Origin: Rhizobium skierniewicense
GTDB taxonomy: Bacteria > Pseudomonadota > Alphaproteobacteria > Rhizobiales > Rhizobiaceae
Assembly (NCBI RefSeq): GCF_014196515.1
Contig: NZ_JACIDV010000007.1
Location: forward strand, 1-64,000
DNA length: 64,000 bases
Direction: 5' to 3'
Shown: in pieces, positions 45,676 to 54,992 of the stretch
Layout: each line of letters begins with the position of its first letter
Position numbering within the stretch: the first letter of the stretch is position 1
The notes under the pieces: model-generated
Told to the model about the DNA's origin: nothing
The model's database searches: none
What the model saw: the letters and a program-made list of their open reading frames with translations, nothing else
Made by a program: the position numbers and the translations under genes

Positions 45676-46603
45676 CGCTACCCTTCAGGTCAAGGATGCG
45701 CTGGTAAAGCTCCTTGCGCGGCAGGCCGGTGAGTTTGGCGGCCTCTGCGGCCGCTTTTGCGGCAGGCATGGTGGAGACAAGGTCTTTCAGCAGCTTTTCG
45801 ACGTCTTCCATATCAGGAATTTCGTCATAGGACGGCGGCTCGATGAGGAGCACGATCTCGCCTTTGACGATACGGTCTTCGTTATAAAATTCCGTCAGTT
45901 CACCCAGCGTGCCACGGCGGAACTCTTCGAAGGTCTTCGTCAGTTCCCGACATACGACGGCGCGGCGGTTCGGCCCCAGAACCTCCGAGGCGACCTTTAT
46001 GGTGGCGCAGATGCGGTGCGGGGATTCGAAAAACATCATGGTCGCCGGAATTTTCGAAAGCTCGGAAAAACGGTCGCGCTTGCCCTTGTCCTTGACTGGC
46101 AGAAAGCCTGCGAACATGAAAGCGTCGCTCGGCATGCCGGAGCCGACCAGCGCAGCCAAAGGTGCCGAAGCGCCCGGAATGGGCACGACGCGGTGGCCCG
46201 CCTCGACTGCCATTTGCCCCAGGCGATATCCGGGATCGGAGACCAGCGGCGTGCCCGCATCCGACACCAGCGCCACGGATTTTCCGGCATCCAGGGCAGC
46301 GATGAGCTTGGGGCCGGCCTCTTCGGCATTGTGCTCGTGATAGGAATAGGGGCGATTGCGGATACCGTAACGGTCCAGCAGAATGCGGGTGACACGGGTG
46401 TCCTCACAGGCCAGAACATCAGCAGAGGCCAGTGTTTCCAGCGCCCTTAAGGTGATATCTCCGAGATTGCCGATGGGGGTGGCGACCAGATAGAGTGCGG
46501 CATCGATGGGGCGTGCAGGCACGGTGAAGCCACCGACCTTGAAACCGCGGCCCGTGCCGTCTGCGTCGTCTATCGTCTGGTCGCTCACCGCTTCATCTGT
46601 CAC
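45665..46603 (-). CDS. rsmI: 16S rRNA (cytidine-1402 2'-O)-methyltransferase
   Basis: This 312-residue tetrapyrrole-methylase-fold enzyme methylates C1402 in 16S rRNA to tune decoding. It has [23 protein letters not shown] near residue 37, [29 protein letters not shown] and [14 protein letters not shown], all hallmark RsmI motifs. The N-terminus is about 25 residues longer than in enteric RsmI. It is divergent from dnaN and overlaps yraN. Confidence 0.94.
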   Translation of the reverse strand: MTDEAVSDQTIDDADGTGRGFKVGGFTVPARPIDAALYLVATPIGNLGDITLRALETLASADVLACEDTRVTRILLDRYGIRNRPYSYHEHNAEEAGPKLIAALDAGKSVALVSDAGTPLVSDPGYRLGQMAVEAGHRVVPIPGASAPLAALVGSGMPSDAFMFAGFLPVKDKGKRDRFSELSKIPATMMFFESPHRICATIKVASEVLGPNRRAVVCRELTKTFEEFRRGTLGELTEFYNEDRIVKGEIVLLIEPPSYDEIPDMEDVEKLLKDLVSTMPAAKAAAEAAKLTGLPRKELYQRILDLKGSDGA

Positions 46604-46861
46604 TGCATCATTCCCGTCCTGTGGTATTTCCCTGTCTTTATGGGCAAGACGGCGCCTGCGAACAAGGGCCGTTGTTGGCGCTCACGTCATGTAAGGGAAT
46701 GTATAGCGTGGAAAATTGAGGAATGACGCGGTCTGGCCCCTTGCCTTTTCCTCGATAACTCTGCCATTTTGCCCGTCCACATTATCCGGCCAAAATGCCG
46801 GAGACACTATCTTGGCGATCCGGCCTATCCAGGATCGCATCGGTTGAAAGCGGAAGTCTTC

Positions 46862-47980
46862 ATGCGTATTACCCTCGAGCGGTCGAACCTTCTGAAATCG
46901 CTGAACCACGTTCATCGTGTGGTGGAACGGCGCAACACGATTCCCATTCTGTCCAACGTGCTCTTGCGCGCATCCGATGCCAAGCTGGACATGAAGGCGA
47001 CCGACCTCGATCTCGAAATCACCGAAGCGACACCAGCGATGGTGGAACAGGCCGGTTCGACGACGGTGCCCGCGCATCTGCTGTATGAAATCGTGCGCAA
47101 GCTGCCTGATGGTTCCGAGGTTCTTCTGGCCACCAATCCCGATGGCTCGACCATGACGGTTGCATCCGGCCGCTCGAAGTTTTCGTTGCAGTGCCTGCCG
47201 GAAACCGATTTCCCGGATCTCACGGCCGGGACCTTCAGCCACGTCTTCAAACTGAAGGCAACTGACCTGAAAATGCTGATCGACCGCACGCAGTTTGCGA
47301 TTTCGACCGAAGAGACACGCTATTATCTGAACGGCATCTTCTTCCACACGATCGAAAGCGGCAACGACCTGAAGCTGCGTGCCGTCGCCACCGACGGCCA
47401 CCGTCTGGCACGCGCCGACGTAAACGCGCCGTCCGGTTCCGAGGGCATGCCCGGCATCATCATTCCACGCAAGACGGTGGGCGAGTTGCAGAAGCTGGTC
47501 GATAACCCCGAACTGGAAGTGACGGTCGAGGTGTCCGATGCCAAGATCCGCATTGCGATCGGCGACATCGTTTTGACGTCCAAGCTGATCGACGGTACGT
47601 TCCCGGATTACCAGCGCGTCATCCCCACCGGCAACGACAAGGAAATGCGCGTCGATTGCCAGTCGTTTGCCAAGGCAGTGGACCGCGTCTCGACCATCTC
47701 GTCCGAGCGTGGCCGCGCGGTAAAGCTTGCCATCACCGAGGGGCAATTGACGCTGACCGTCAACAATCCGGATTCCGGCAGTGCGACGGAAGAAGTCGCG
47801 GTTGGGTACGAACACGAAGGCATGGAGATCGGCTTTAACGCCAAATACCTGCTGGACATCACGGCGCAGCTTTCCGGCGAAGACGCGATTTTCCTTCTGG
47901 CCGACGCGGGTTCACCGACGCTTGTGCGCGACAATGCGGGCGATGACGCCCTTTACGTGCTGATGCCGATGCGCGTTTAG
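46862..47980 (+). CDS. dnaN: DNA polymerase III beta subunit (sliding clamp)
   Basis: This 372-residue protein forms the dimeric ring that holds DNA polymerase on DNA. All three clamp domains are present. The start MRITLERSNLLKSLNHVHRVVERR and TIPILSNVLLRA, then ATDGHRLA near residue 180, and the C-terminus DDALYVLMPMRV (the YVxMPMR motif) are diagnostic. ATG 46862 has GGAAG upstream; an earlier reading to 46769 adds 31 residues without support. dnaA is not adjacent and no oriC features are seen. A strong terminator follows. Confidence 0.97.
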   Translation: MRITLERSNLLKSLNHVHRVVERRNTIPILSNVLLRASDAKLDMKATDLDLEITEATPAMVEQAGSTTVPAHLLYEIVRKLPDGSEVLLATNPDGSTMTVASGRSKFSLQCLPETDFPDLTAGTFSHVFKLKATDLKMLIDRTQFAISTEETRYYLNGIFFHTIESGNDLKLRAVATDGHRLARADVNAPSGSEGMPGIIIPRKTVGELQKLVDNPELEVTVEVSDAKIRIAIGDIVLTSKLIDGTFPDYQRVIPTGNDKEMRVDCQSFAKAVDRVSTISSERGRAVKLAITEGQLTLTVNNPDSGSATEEVAVGYEHEGMEIGFNAKYLLDITAQLSGEDAIFLLADAGSPTLVRDNAGDDALYVLMPMRV

Positions 47981-48004
47981 CGTATTCTCACCTCGTGAAA
48001 ACGC

Positions 48005-48037
48005 AAAAAAGCCGGTGACCGCCTCACCGGCTTTTTT
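48005..48037 (+). terminator. Strong terminator after dnaN
   Basis: A perfect 14-bp stem (AAAAAAGCCGGTGA / TCACCGGCTTTTTT) has a CCGCC loop and a T-run. Confidence 0.95.
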
Positions 48038-48168
48038 GTTTGCAGATTTTCCCCAGTTATCGACATTTTCCTGTTGCGACATTTTTCATTGTCTTTACGA
48101 CAGTTCGAAACAACATATCGCCACAGTTTCACCAAATGTTGTTTTGACGGAACACAGAGGGGGACCGG

Positions 48169-48762
48169 ATGGGACTGAGCCTGAAACAGCGCTTCGGCAG
48201 GAAATTCGAAGAGGAAATTCGTTTCTTCAAGGGAATGGTCAACCAGCCGAAAAAGGTAGGCGCCATCGTTCCGACCTCCGGTGTGACCGCACGGCGCATG
48301 GCCAGTGTCATCACCCCGCAATCCGGCCTGCCCGTGCTGGAACTTGGGCCTGGAACCGGCTGTATCACCAAGGCTATTCTAGGCCGAGGCGTGAGGCCGG
48401 AAAACGTGACGGCCATCGAATATTCCACGGACTTCTACCAGCAACTGCTGCGCAGCTATCCGGGCGTGAATTTCATCAATGGCGATGCTTTCGATCTGGA
48501 CACCACGCTGGCGGCGCAAAAAGACCAGATGTTCGATTGCGTCATCTCAGCCGTACCAATGCTGAACTTCCCGATGGCCGAGCGCATCCGTCTTCTCGAC
48601 GACCTGCTCAATCGCGTGCCGCATGGACGTCCGGTCCTCCAGATTTCCTATGGCCCGATGTCGCCGATCGTGGCGCAACCGCACCTCTACCACATTCGCC
48701 ACTTTGATTTCGTGGTGCGCAACATTCCGCCCGCACAGCTGTGGACCTACACCCGCGCCTGA
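48169..48762 (+). CDS. pmtA: Phospholipid N-methyltransferase (PmtA type)
   Basis: This 197-residue class I methyltransferase matches the rhizobial/agrobacterial PmtA form that converts phosphatidylethanolamine to phosphatidylcholine in three SAM steps. Motif I is VLELGPGTGCITKAIL near residue 57, preceded by the amphipathic N-terminal helix region FEEEIRFFKGMVNQPKKVGAIVPTS that binds the membrane. VISAVPMLNFP near residue 130 is the late SAM motif. The start has AGAGGGGG upstream. Substrate is inferred from family similarity; a ribosomal RNA adenine-dimethylase-type alternative is less likely by length. Confidence 0.85.
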   Translation: MGLSLKQRFGRKFEEEIRFFKGMVNQPKKVGAIVPTSGVTARRMASVITPQSGLPVLELGPGTGCITKAILGRGVRPENVTAIEYSTDFYQQLLRSYPGVNFINGDAFDLDTTLAAQKDQMFDCVISAVPMLNFPMAERIRLLDDLLNRVPHGRPVLQISYGPMSPIVAQPHLYHIRHFDFVVRNIPPAQLWTYTRA

Positions 48763-48776
48763 GCTAGCGTAGCATC

Positions 48777-49382
48777 ATGTACGCGCTTTACATCACCCAC
48801 CCACAGGTCAGGATCGACGCCGATGTGCCGGTTCCCCATTGGGGGCTGTCGGAGTTGGGCGTCGAAAGAACACGCAAGGCCAGTGCCCTGCCCTGGGCCA
48901 AGACATTGCGCCGCATCGTCAGCAGCGCCGAGAACAAGGCCACCGAAACCGCGCAGATTGTTGCATCGGTGAGCGGTGTTGCCGTTGAGACCGTTCCCAA
49001 CATGCACGAGAACGACAGGAGTGCGACGGGGTTTCTGCCGCCGGACCAGTTCGAGGCAGCGGCGGACTGGTTCTTTGCCCACCCACATGCCAGCTACAAG
49101 GGTTGGGAAACGGCCATCGATGCGCAAGCCCGAATCGTATCGGCTGTCGAGACTGTTCTCGCTGACCATGATCCTATGCTGCCAATTGCCTTTGTGGGAC
49201 ATGGCGGCGTCGGAACCCTGCTGAAATGCCACCTCGCAGGAAGCCAGATTACCCGCAGCACCGACCAGCCTGCGGGTGGTGGCAATCTGTTCTGTTTTAC
49301 CCTTGCAGACCGGCGCATCACATGCGACTGGACGGCAATGGAAACGTGGCAGGGGGAAACATGGCAGGGGATGAGACTATGA
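48777..49382 (+). CDS. Histidine phosphatase superfamily-like protein with altered RHG motif
   Basis: This 201-residue protein has the phosphoglycerate-mutase-like pattern: a first strand ending in the nucleophile region [25 protein letters not shown] where relatives have a SD..RA.ETA motif, and a second catalytic His in [15 protein letters not shown]. The family RHG is THP here, so Arg is lost while the His remains. Weak activity or a substitute substrate is possible. It overlaps pyrF by ATGA and is probably co-transcribed with it. Function unknown. Confidence 0.7.
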   Translation: MYALYITHPQVRIDADVPVPHWGLSELGVERTRKASALPWAKTLRRIVSSAENKATETAQIVASVSGVAVETVPNMHENDRSATGFLPPDQFEAAADWFFAHPHASYKGWETAIDAQARIVSAVETVLADHDPMLPIAFVGHGGVGTLLKCHLAGSQITRSTDQPAGGGNLFCFTLADRRITCDWTAMETWQGETWQGMRL

Positions 49383-50071
49383 CCGCACGCGAGCGCCTGA
49401 TCGTCGGGCTTGACCTTCCAACCGTGGCTGAGGCCGAAAACATTGTCAGCGCACTCGGCGACGATGTCCTGTTCTACAAGATCGGCCACCAGCTGGCCTT
49501 TGCGGGCGGGCTGGAATTTGCCAGGGAACTGGCGCAAAGCGGCAAGAACATCTTCCTCGACATGAAGCTCCTCGACATCGACAACACGGTGGCTTCGGGT
49601 GTAGAAAACATCGCCAAGATGGGCATGTCGATGCTGACGCTGCATGCCTATCCGAAAGCGATGCGGGCGGCGGTCAAGGCGGCGCATGGGTCCGGGCTGA
49701 CGCTTCTGGGCGTCACGGTTCTGACCTCCATGGACGACGCCGATCTGCTGGATGCCGGATATCAGGGTGACGCCCGTTCTCTGGTGCTGAAACGCGCCGC
49801 ACAGGCGCGGGACGCAGGCATGGGTGGCATCGTTTGCTCGGCGGAAGAATCTGCCGCTGTGCGTGAGATCGTCGGTTCTGATATGGCCGTCGTTACCCCC
49901 GGCATTCGCCCTATCGGTGGCGACGCCGGCGACCAGAAGCGGGTTGTGACACCATTCGATGCGATCAGGGCTGGCTCCAGCCATCTGGTGGTAGGCCGAC
50001 CCATCGTCAAAGCAGCCGATCCAAAGGCTGCGGCGCTTGCCATTCTGGACGAGATGTCCAGAGCACTCTGA
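49379..50071 (+). CDS. pyrF: Orotidine 5'-phosphate decarboxylase
   Basis: This 230-residue TIM-barrel enzyme makes UMP, the last step of de novo pyrimidine synthesis. N-terminal [14 protein letters not shown], the catalytic KxxDxxN motif in [13 protein letters not shown] near residue 60, and late loop VVTPGIRP plus VGRPIVKA are intact. ATG 49379 is used because it matches the family N-terminus and overlaps the upstream stop (ATGA). ATG 49361 would add six residues (MAGDET) and also has a ribosome site. Confidence 0.94.
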   Translation: MTARERLIVGLDLPTVAEAENIVSALGDDVLFYKIGHQLAFAGGLEFARELAQSGKNIFLDMKLLDIDNTVASGVENIAKMGMSMLTLHAYPKAMRAAVKAAHGSGLTLLGVTVLTSMDDADLLDAGYQGDARSLVLKRAAQARDAGMGGIVCSAEESAAVREIVGSDMAVVTPGIRPIGGDAGDQKRVVTPFDAIRAGSSHLVVGRPIVKAADPKAAALAILDEMSRAL

Positions 50072-50084
50072 AAAGGATAAGACC

Positions 50085-50372
50085 ATGGCCAAGGGATACT
50101 GGATTGCACAGGTGGATGTGCGCGACGCCGAGCGCTACAAGGACTACATCTCCACCGCCAAACCCGCATTCGAGCGGTTCGGAGCGAATTTTCTGGCACG
50201 CGGTGGCGTTGTGACGCAACTCGAAGGCAAGGGTCGGGCCCGCAATGTCATCATCGAGTTTCCCTCGATGCAGCACGCGCTCGATTGCTACAACTCCGAC
50301 GAATACCAGCAGGCGCTGAAAATCCGCCAGGAGGTGGCCGATACCGAACTGATGATCATGGACGGCACCTGA
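50085..50372 (+). CDS. DUF1330 domain protein
   Basis: This 95-residue ferredoxin-like-fold protein matches DUF1330 over its whole length, with GYWIAQVDVRDAERYKDYI, the GARFLARGG-type segment FGANFLARGGV, and the VIIEFPSMQHALDCYNSDEYQ block. Members are small dimeric proteins of unknown role. It lies 13 bases after pyrF, so it is likely in the same operon. A strong AAAAGGA ribosome site fixes the start. Confidence 0.87.
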   Translation: MAKGYWIAQVDVRDAERYKDYISTAKPAFERFGANFLARGGVVTQLEGKGRARNVIIEFPSMQHALDCYNSDEYQQALKIRQEVADTELMIMDGT

Positions 50373-50490
50373 TCATCGTCCAGCAACCGTTCATTCTGGT
50401 TGGCCACAAACGCTGTTCTCTCTTCCCGTTGCATCGGCTTTAAGCTAAGAGACGGAAACGCATATATTCAACGCTTCGCAGGAGCCTCCC

Positions 50491-51471
50491 ATGCCATTGG
50501 CCAACCTTCCCCCTCTCGTCACCGTTTTTGGCGGCTCGGGCTTTGTCGGGCGGCATGTTGTGCGTTTTCTGGCCAAGCGCGGCTATCGCATTCGTGTTGC
50601 CGTTCGCCGTCCCGATCTGGCCGGTTTCTTGCAGCCATTGGGCAATGTCGGGCAGATTTCCTTTGTGCAAGCCAATCTGCGTTACAAGGAGTCCATCAAC
50701 AAGGCCGTTGAAGGCGCCGACCATGTGGTCAACTGCGTCGGCATCCTGTTCGAGAGCGGTCGCAACACCTTCGACGCCGTACAGGAATTAGGTGCGCGCG
50801 CCGTGGCCGAGGCCGCAAGGAACGCAGGCGCAACCCTGACGCATATCTCCGCCATCGGCGCCGATGCCAATTCGTCCGTTGGTTACGCCCGCACGAAAGG
50901 CCGTGCCGAAGCTGCGATCCGCACGGTTCTGCCGGATGCCATCATTCTGCGTCCCTCGATCGTGTTTGGACCGGAAGACGATTTCTTCAACAAATTCGCC
51001 GGTATGGCGCAGCGTATGCCGTTTCTGCCGCTGATCGGCGGCGGGCACACCAAGTTCCAGCCCGTCTATGTCGAGGACGTGGCCGAAGTCGTGGCACGCA
51101 GCGTCGATGGCGCGCTGAAGGCTGGCGCGACCTATGAGCTGGGTGGTCAGGACGTCATGACATTCCGAGACTGTCTCGAGGCGGTGTTGGCAGCGACCTA
51201 TCGCCAGCGCCCGCTGATCAATCTGCCCTTCGGCATCGCATCGATGATCGGCAAGGTCGCATCGATGGTACCGCTGATCACGCCGCCACTGACGGCCGAT
51301 CAGGTCACGATGCTGCGCAACGACAATATCGTATCCGCAGAGGCCGCCAATTCCGGGAGGACGCTCGACGGTCTCGGCATCACACCGGTACGCGTCGCAT
51401 CCGTTCTGCCGTCCTACATGGTGAGCTACCGCACCCACGGACAGTTCAGCAAAACAGGCAAAGCCGCTTAA
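50491..51471 (+). CDS. Complex I NDUFA9-like NAD(P)-binding protein
   Basis: This 326-residue atypical SDR protein has the NAD(P) motif VTVFGGSGFVGRHVVRFL at its N-terminus, an internal HVVNCVGIL strand, HISAIGADANSSVGYARTKGRAE (in place of the YxxxK catalytic site), and ILRPSIVFGPEDDFFNKF. The pattern matches the NDUFA9 accessory subunit of respiratory complex I and related alphaproteobacterial proteins. It is probably peripheral to the membrane. The nuo operon is not in the window. The start follows GGAG. Confidence 0.85.
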   Translation: MPLANLPPLVTVFGGSGFVGRHVVRFLAKRGYRIRVAVRRPDLAGFLQPLGNVGQISFVQANLRYKESINKAVEGADHVVNCVGILFESGRNTFDAVQELGARAVAEAARNAGATLTHISAIGADANSSVGYARTKGRAEAAIRTVLPDAIILRPSIVFGPEDDFFNKFAGMAQRMPFLPLIGGGHTKFQPVYVEDVAEVVARSVDGALKAGATYELGGQDVMTFRDCLEAVLAATYRQRPLINLPFGIASMIGKVASMVPLITPPLTADQVTMLRNDNIVSAEAANSGRTLDGLGITPVRVASVLPSYMVSYRTHGQFSKTGKAA

Positions 51472-51811
51472 GCCCTTATCCCGCTTTGGATGGAAAATCG
51501 GCGTCCAGCTCGCGGGCGTTACGCTTTTAAAAAAGGGCGTGCAACCAAATCCAAACCCATGAGTTATGCATCCAACGGGCAGCGATCACGTTCGCTGCCT
51601 TTTCTTTCGTATGTGGGGGCACATCATGACATCAGCACGACACTGGACCAAGCGTGGCACATGGGCAACTGTGAACAAGAGTTCGCATTAACCCGGTGTT
51701 CAGCAAGGTCCTTTATTGCTAAACGCCACATCCTACACACAATCCAGAACCTAACAATCATCGTGCGGCGGCTGGTGTCGTTGCGGTCATCGTCTGAAAG
51801 GCAAATATAAA
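51472..51811. other. 340-base intergenic stretch with a terminator-like hairpin
   Basis: No gene is supported here. It contains an 8-bp stem hairpin (next entry) and an A/T-run at 51525-51532. A small RNA ending at the hairpin is possible but not shown. A 106-residue frame across 51490-51810 has no family features. Confidence 0.45.
51578..51605 (+). terminator. Terminator-like hairpin downstream of the NDUFA9-like gene
   Basis: GGCAGCGA and TCGCTGCC pair perfectly around a 6-nt loop and are followed by TTTTCTTT. It lies 106 bases after the gene's stop. Confidence 0.75.
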
Positions 51812-51967
51812 ATGGGCAAGTCTATCGCACTCTTTTTTGCGTGTGCGGCGTTGGTTGTTCTGGCAGGTTCGTTCATGGCGCCGGGCACGGTCGCAGCTGG
51901 CAAGACCGGTTGTTCGCCAGCCTATGGCGTCGATCCATGCGCCACGAGCTCGATCTCGGCAAACTGA
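51812..51967 (+). CDS. Small secreted Cys-pair peptide (51 residues)
   Basis: This short frame encodes an N-terminal hydrophobic signal (MGKSIALFFACAALVVLAG, then SFMAPGTVAAG) and a mature region of about 22 residues with two Cys in GCSPAYGVDPC. The tail ATSSISAN follows. Codon third positions are GC-rich like neighbours. A terminator lies 37 bases after the stop, so it is transcribed as a unit. I do not recognise a family. It could be a periplasmic or exported peptide with one disulfide. Confidence 0.65.
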   Translation: MGKSIALFFACAALVVLAGSFMAPGTVAAGKTGCSPAYGVDPCATSSISAN

Positions 51968-52003
51968 TCGATTTCAAGCAAAGCGCTTGTGCCATGAGTT
52001 TAG

Positions 52004-52036
52004 AAAAGCGCCATCGGGTTGATCGAAGGCGCTTTT
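52004..52036 (+). terminator. Terminator after the small secreted peptide gene
   Basis: AAAAGCGCC and GGCGCTTTT pair over 9 bp around a 15-nt loop, followed by further T. Confidence 0.8.
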
Positions 52037-52199
52037 TTCGTGAGTGAACGCGCCTTTTCAGCGATAAAGTGATGTGGCAATCGCTCGGCTGTTAAACTTG
52101 TCTTAAAAAAGCTGAACTTATAGTTTCTGCACAGGCCATCGTTTGTCCGCCGCCTGGCGATAAAGACAACCCTTCCTTTCACAAAAAATCTGAGTGCCT

Positions 52200-52892
52200 A
52201 TGCCAACCCTTTTTCATTCTCCCATGTCGACCGCATCCCGATTCGTCCGGCTGATCCTGACCGAATATGGTTTTCAGGCGGATCTGGTCGAGGAGCAGCC
52301 TTGGGAAAAGCGACGGGAGTTTCTGGCACTTAACCCGGCGGGAACGCTGCCCGTCTATCTCGATGACAACATGCGCTCGCTCTGCGGTCCCTATGTTCTG
52401 GCAGAATTTCTGGACGAGACCCATGGTGTGCTGAAACGGGACAGACGCCTTCTGGCCGAAGATCCGTTCCAGCGCGCCGAAATCCGCCGCCTGACGGAAT
52501 GGTTTCTACAAAAGATGGAAACCGACGTGACGCGACCGCTGGTGCGCGAACGTGCTTACAAATTGCAAATGTCGACTGCACAGGGTGGTGGCCCGCCTGA
52601 CAGCAAGCTGTTGCGCACCGCGCGTTCCAACGTCCATCAGCATATGAAATATCTGGAATGGCTGGCAGGTTCGCGCACATGGCTTGCGGGCGACCGGCTG
52701 AGCTACGCCGATCTCGCTGCGGGTGCCTCCGTATCCATTCTCGATTATCTCGGCGAGATCAACTGGCTCGAAGCCCCCATTGCCAAGGAATGGTACCAGC
52801 GCGTCAAATCGCGCCCATCCTTCCGACCGCTGCTGACAGAGCGGGTGCCGCGGCTTGCGCCCTCGTCCCATTATGCGGACCTGGATTTTTAA
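52200..52892 (+). CDS. fzlA: GST-fold protein similar to the cell-division factor FzlA
   Basis: This 230-residue glutathione-S-transferase-like protein has the GST-N start MPTLFHSPMSTASRFVRLIL and a GST-C domain (WLAGDRLSYADLAAGASVSIL). It lacks clear catalytic glutathione residues. Its length and the C-terminal end HYADLDF, with Asp at 227, match FzlA, which binds FtsZ in Caulobacter and relatives and controls constriction. I identify it from memory of that family. ATG 52200 is used; a GTG two codons earlier is possible. A generic GST is the alternative. Confidence 0.7.
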   Translation: MPTLFHSPMSTASRFVRLILTEYGFQADLVEEQPWEKRREFLALNPAGTLPVYLDDNMRSLCGPYVLAEFLDETHGVLKRDRRLLAEDPFQRAEIRRLTEWFLQKMETDVTRPLVRERAYKLQMSTAQGGGPPDSKLLRTARSNVHQHMKYLEWLAGSRTWLAGDRLSYADLAAGASVSILDYLGEINWLEAPIAKEWYQRVKSRPSFRPLLTERVPRLAPSSHYADLDF

Positions 52893-52907
52893 GCCTGCGA
52901 CATCGGC

Positions 52908-54113
52908 TTGCGGTATAATGATGCACGACGCGGTTTCATTGCGCCGCGCATCGGGAGAAAAGCAATCGACACGGCATTGCAGAAGCAACAGACGCGTGCT
53001 GCCAAGCTGACGGACTTCGTCCGCGCAGAGGCCGACGCGCTCGGCTTCGATCTCTGTCGCATCACCTCCGCCGACAGCATTCCGCTCGCGCCAGAACGGC
53101 TGCGGGAATTCATCGACAACGGCTTTCACGGCACCATGAACTGGATGGAAGAGACGCAGGAACGCCGTGCGCGCCCCAAGACGTTATGGAGCGAGGTGAA
53201 GTCCGTCGTTATGTTTGGCCTGAACTATGGCCCCGACGAAGACCCGCGCGGCATCCTGTCCAAGGCCGACAAGGCCGCAATCTCCGTTTACGCCCGCAAC
53301 CGCGATTATCACGATGTCATCAAGGGACGGTTGAAAGAGATTGCCACGCGGTTTGCTGCGCGTGCGGGCGAAGATGTGAAGGTCTTCGTCGATACCGCGC
53401 CGGTGATGGAAAAGCCCCTGGCCGAGGCGGCCGGGCTGGGCTGGCAGGGCAAACACACCAATCTCGTCAGCCGCAGCCATGGGTCGTGGTTGTTTCTGGG
53501 CAGCATGTTTACCACGGCAGAGCTACAATTGGACGATGCCGAGAGGGACCACTGCGGCTCGTGCCGGGCCTGTCTCGACGCCTGCCCGACCAATGCCTTT
53601 CCCGCGCCCTACAAGCTGGATGCACGGCGCTGCATTTCCTATCTGACCATCGAGCACAAGGGGTCTATACCGCCGGAATTCAGGCCGATGATCGGCAACC
53701 GTATCTATGGTTGTGACGATTGCCTGGCCGCTTGCCCCTGGAACAAGTTTGCGGCGAACGCATCCGAGATGAAATTTCAGGCCCGCGACGACCTGAAGGA
53801 ACCGGAAATCGCTTTTCTGCTGACGCTGGACGATGCCGCTTTTCGTGCTTTTTTCAGCGGATCCCCGGTCAAGAGGATTGGTCGTAACCGCTTCATTCGC
53901 AATGTCCTGATCGCTGCCGGAAACTCCGGTGACGCCAAGTTTATCGAACAATGTCAAATACTTGTACAGGATGTGTCGCCCGACGTGCGCGGTATGGCGG
54001 TGTGGGCGCTGTCAAGATTGATGGACAGGCACAGCTTCAATGCCTACGCTGGCACACGTGCATCCGAAGACGATTCGGGCGTGCTGGACGAATGGTTCTT
54101 GGCAGGAGTGTAA
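52908..54113 (+). CDS. queG: Epoxyqueuosine reductase
   Basis: This 401-residue cobalamin- and Fe-S-dependent enzyme makes queuosine in tRNA. The two [4Fe-4S] motifs are clear: CGSCRACLDACPTNAF near residue 215 and GCDDCLAACPWNKF near residue 260. The QueG domains LGFDLCRIT, RNRDYHDVIKGRL and GWQGKHTNLVSR are intact, and a C-terminal HEAT-like part follows (PDVRGMAVWAL). No ATG occurs before residue 76; the visible start is TTG 52908, and TTG 52977 or an ATC start after GGGAGAAAA (52951-52959) are other options, so the true start is unclear. Confidence 0.9.
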   Translation: MRYNDARRGFIAPRIGRKAIDTALQKQQTRAAKLTDFVRAEADALGFDLCRITSADSIPLAPERLREFIDNGFHGTMNWMEETQERRARPKTLWSEVKSVVMFGLNYGPDEDPRGILSKADKAAISVYARNRDYHDVIKGRLKEIATRFAARAGEDVKVFVDTAPVMEKPLAEAAGLGWQGKHTNLVSRSHGSWLFLGSMFTTAELQLDDAERDHCGSCRACLDACPTNAFPAPYKLDARRCISYLTIEHKGSIPPEFRPMIGNRIYGCDDCLAACPWNKFAANASEMKFQARDDLKEPEIAFLLTLDDAAFRAFFSGSPVKRIGRNRFIRNVLIAAGNSGDAKFIEQCQILVQDVSPDVRGMAVWALSRLMDRHSFNAYAGTRASEDDSGVLDEWFLAGV

Positions 54114-54992
54114 ATGTCGCATCTGATGATTTTCGGGGCCGGTTATTCCGGCAAGGCCATCGCCAGAGCACTCCAGACCGATATGGACCGCATTTCCGGC
54201 ACGACGCGCGGCGAAGACAAAATCTCGACATTGCAGTGTCAGGCCATCGCTCCCTTCATTTTTTCGGGCGAGGCGATCAGCGACGAATTGCGCGCTGAAT
54301 TGCGCGGCGTTACGCACGTGGTGCAGTCGATCGCACCCAGCGCTTCCGGCGATCCACTGCTGCGGCTGTGCAAGGGCGACCTCAAAAGCCTCATGCCGGA
54401 TTTGCAATGGGCTGCCTATCTCTCGACTGTGGGGGTCTATGGCAACCATGATGGCGCTTGGGTGGATGAAGACACGCCCTGCCGCCCCGTCTCCGTACGT
54501 TCCGTCGAGCGCGTGGAGGCCGAACAGGCCTGGGACGCGGCCTGTCAGCAGGCGGGCGTCAAGCTCTGCACCCTGAGGCTTTCGGGGATTTACGGTCCGG
54601 GTCGCAACGGCCTCATCAACCTTGAAAAGGGCACGGCGCGGCGACTGGTCAAGAAGGATCAGGTGTTCAACCGCATCCGTGTGGAGGATATTGGTGCTGC
54701 CACCGAATTTCTGATCGAACACAAGGCCCACGGCATCTTCAACGTGACGGATGACGAGCCTGCACCGCCGCAGGATGTTGTCGCCTTTGCTGCGGACCTG
54801 ATGGATGTGGCCCCCCCGGAAGAGCAACCCTTTGAGACCGCAGAGTTGAGCGAGATGGCCCGTTCTTTCTATGGCGAGAACAAACGCGTCTCAAACCGCA
54901 AGCTGAAAGAGCTGGGCTTCGCCTTTGCCTATCCCAACTACCGCCAATCGCTGCGACAGATGTGGGATGAGGGCACCTGGCGAGATGAATAA
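54114..54992 (+). CDS. Atypical SDR protein (YeeZ-like nucleoside-diphosphate-sugar epimerase)
   Basis: This 292-residue extended-SDR protein begins LMIFGAGYSGKAIARAL, a GxGxxG NAD(P)-binding motif. YLSTVGVYGNHDGAWVDE and TLRLSGIYGPGRNGL are the substrate-domain strands typical of the YeeZ group. The catalytic YxxxK is not clear, so enzymatic activity is uncertain. Its ATG directly abuts the queG stop (TAAATG), so the two are translationally coupled. Confidence 0.78.
   Translation: MSHLMIFGAGYSGKAIARALQTDMDRISGTTRGEDKISTLQCQAIAPFIFSGEAISDELRAELRGVTHVVQSIAPSASGDPLLRLCKGDLKSLMPDLQWAAYLSTVGVYGNHDGAWVDEDTPCRPVSVRSVERVEAEQAWDAACQQAGVKLCTLRLSGIYGPGRNGLINLEKGTARRLVKKDQVFNRIRVEDIGAATEFLIEHKAHGIFNVTDDEPAPPQDVVAFAADLMDVAPPEEQPFETAELSEMARSFYGENKRVSNRKLKELGFAFAYPNYRQSLRQMWDEGTWRDE

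Noticed and set aside
46604..46861. Replication origin next to dnaN
   Set aside because: No dnaA, no DnaA-box cluster and no AT-rich unwinding region were seen.
51490..51810. 106-residue frame after the NDUFA9-like gene
   Set aside because: It spans a terminator hairpin and has no start site or protein features.
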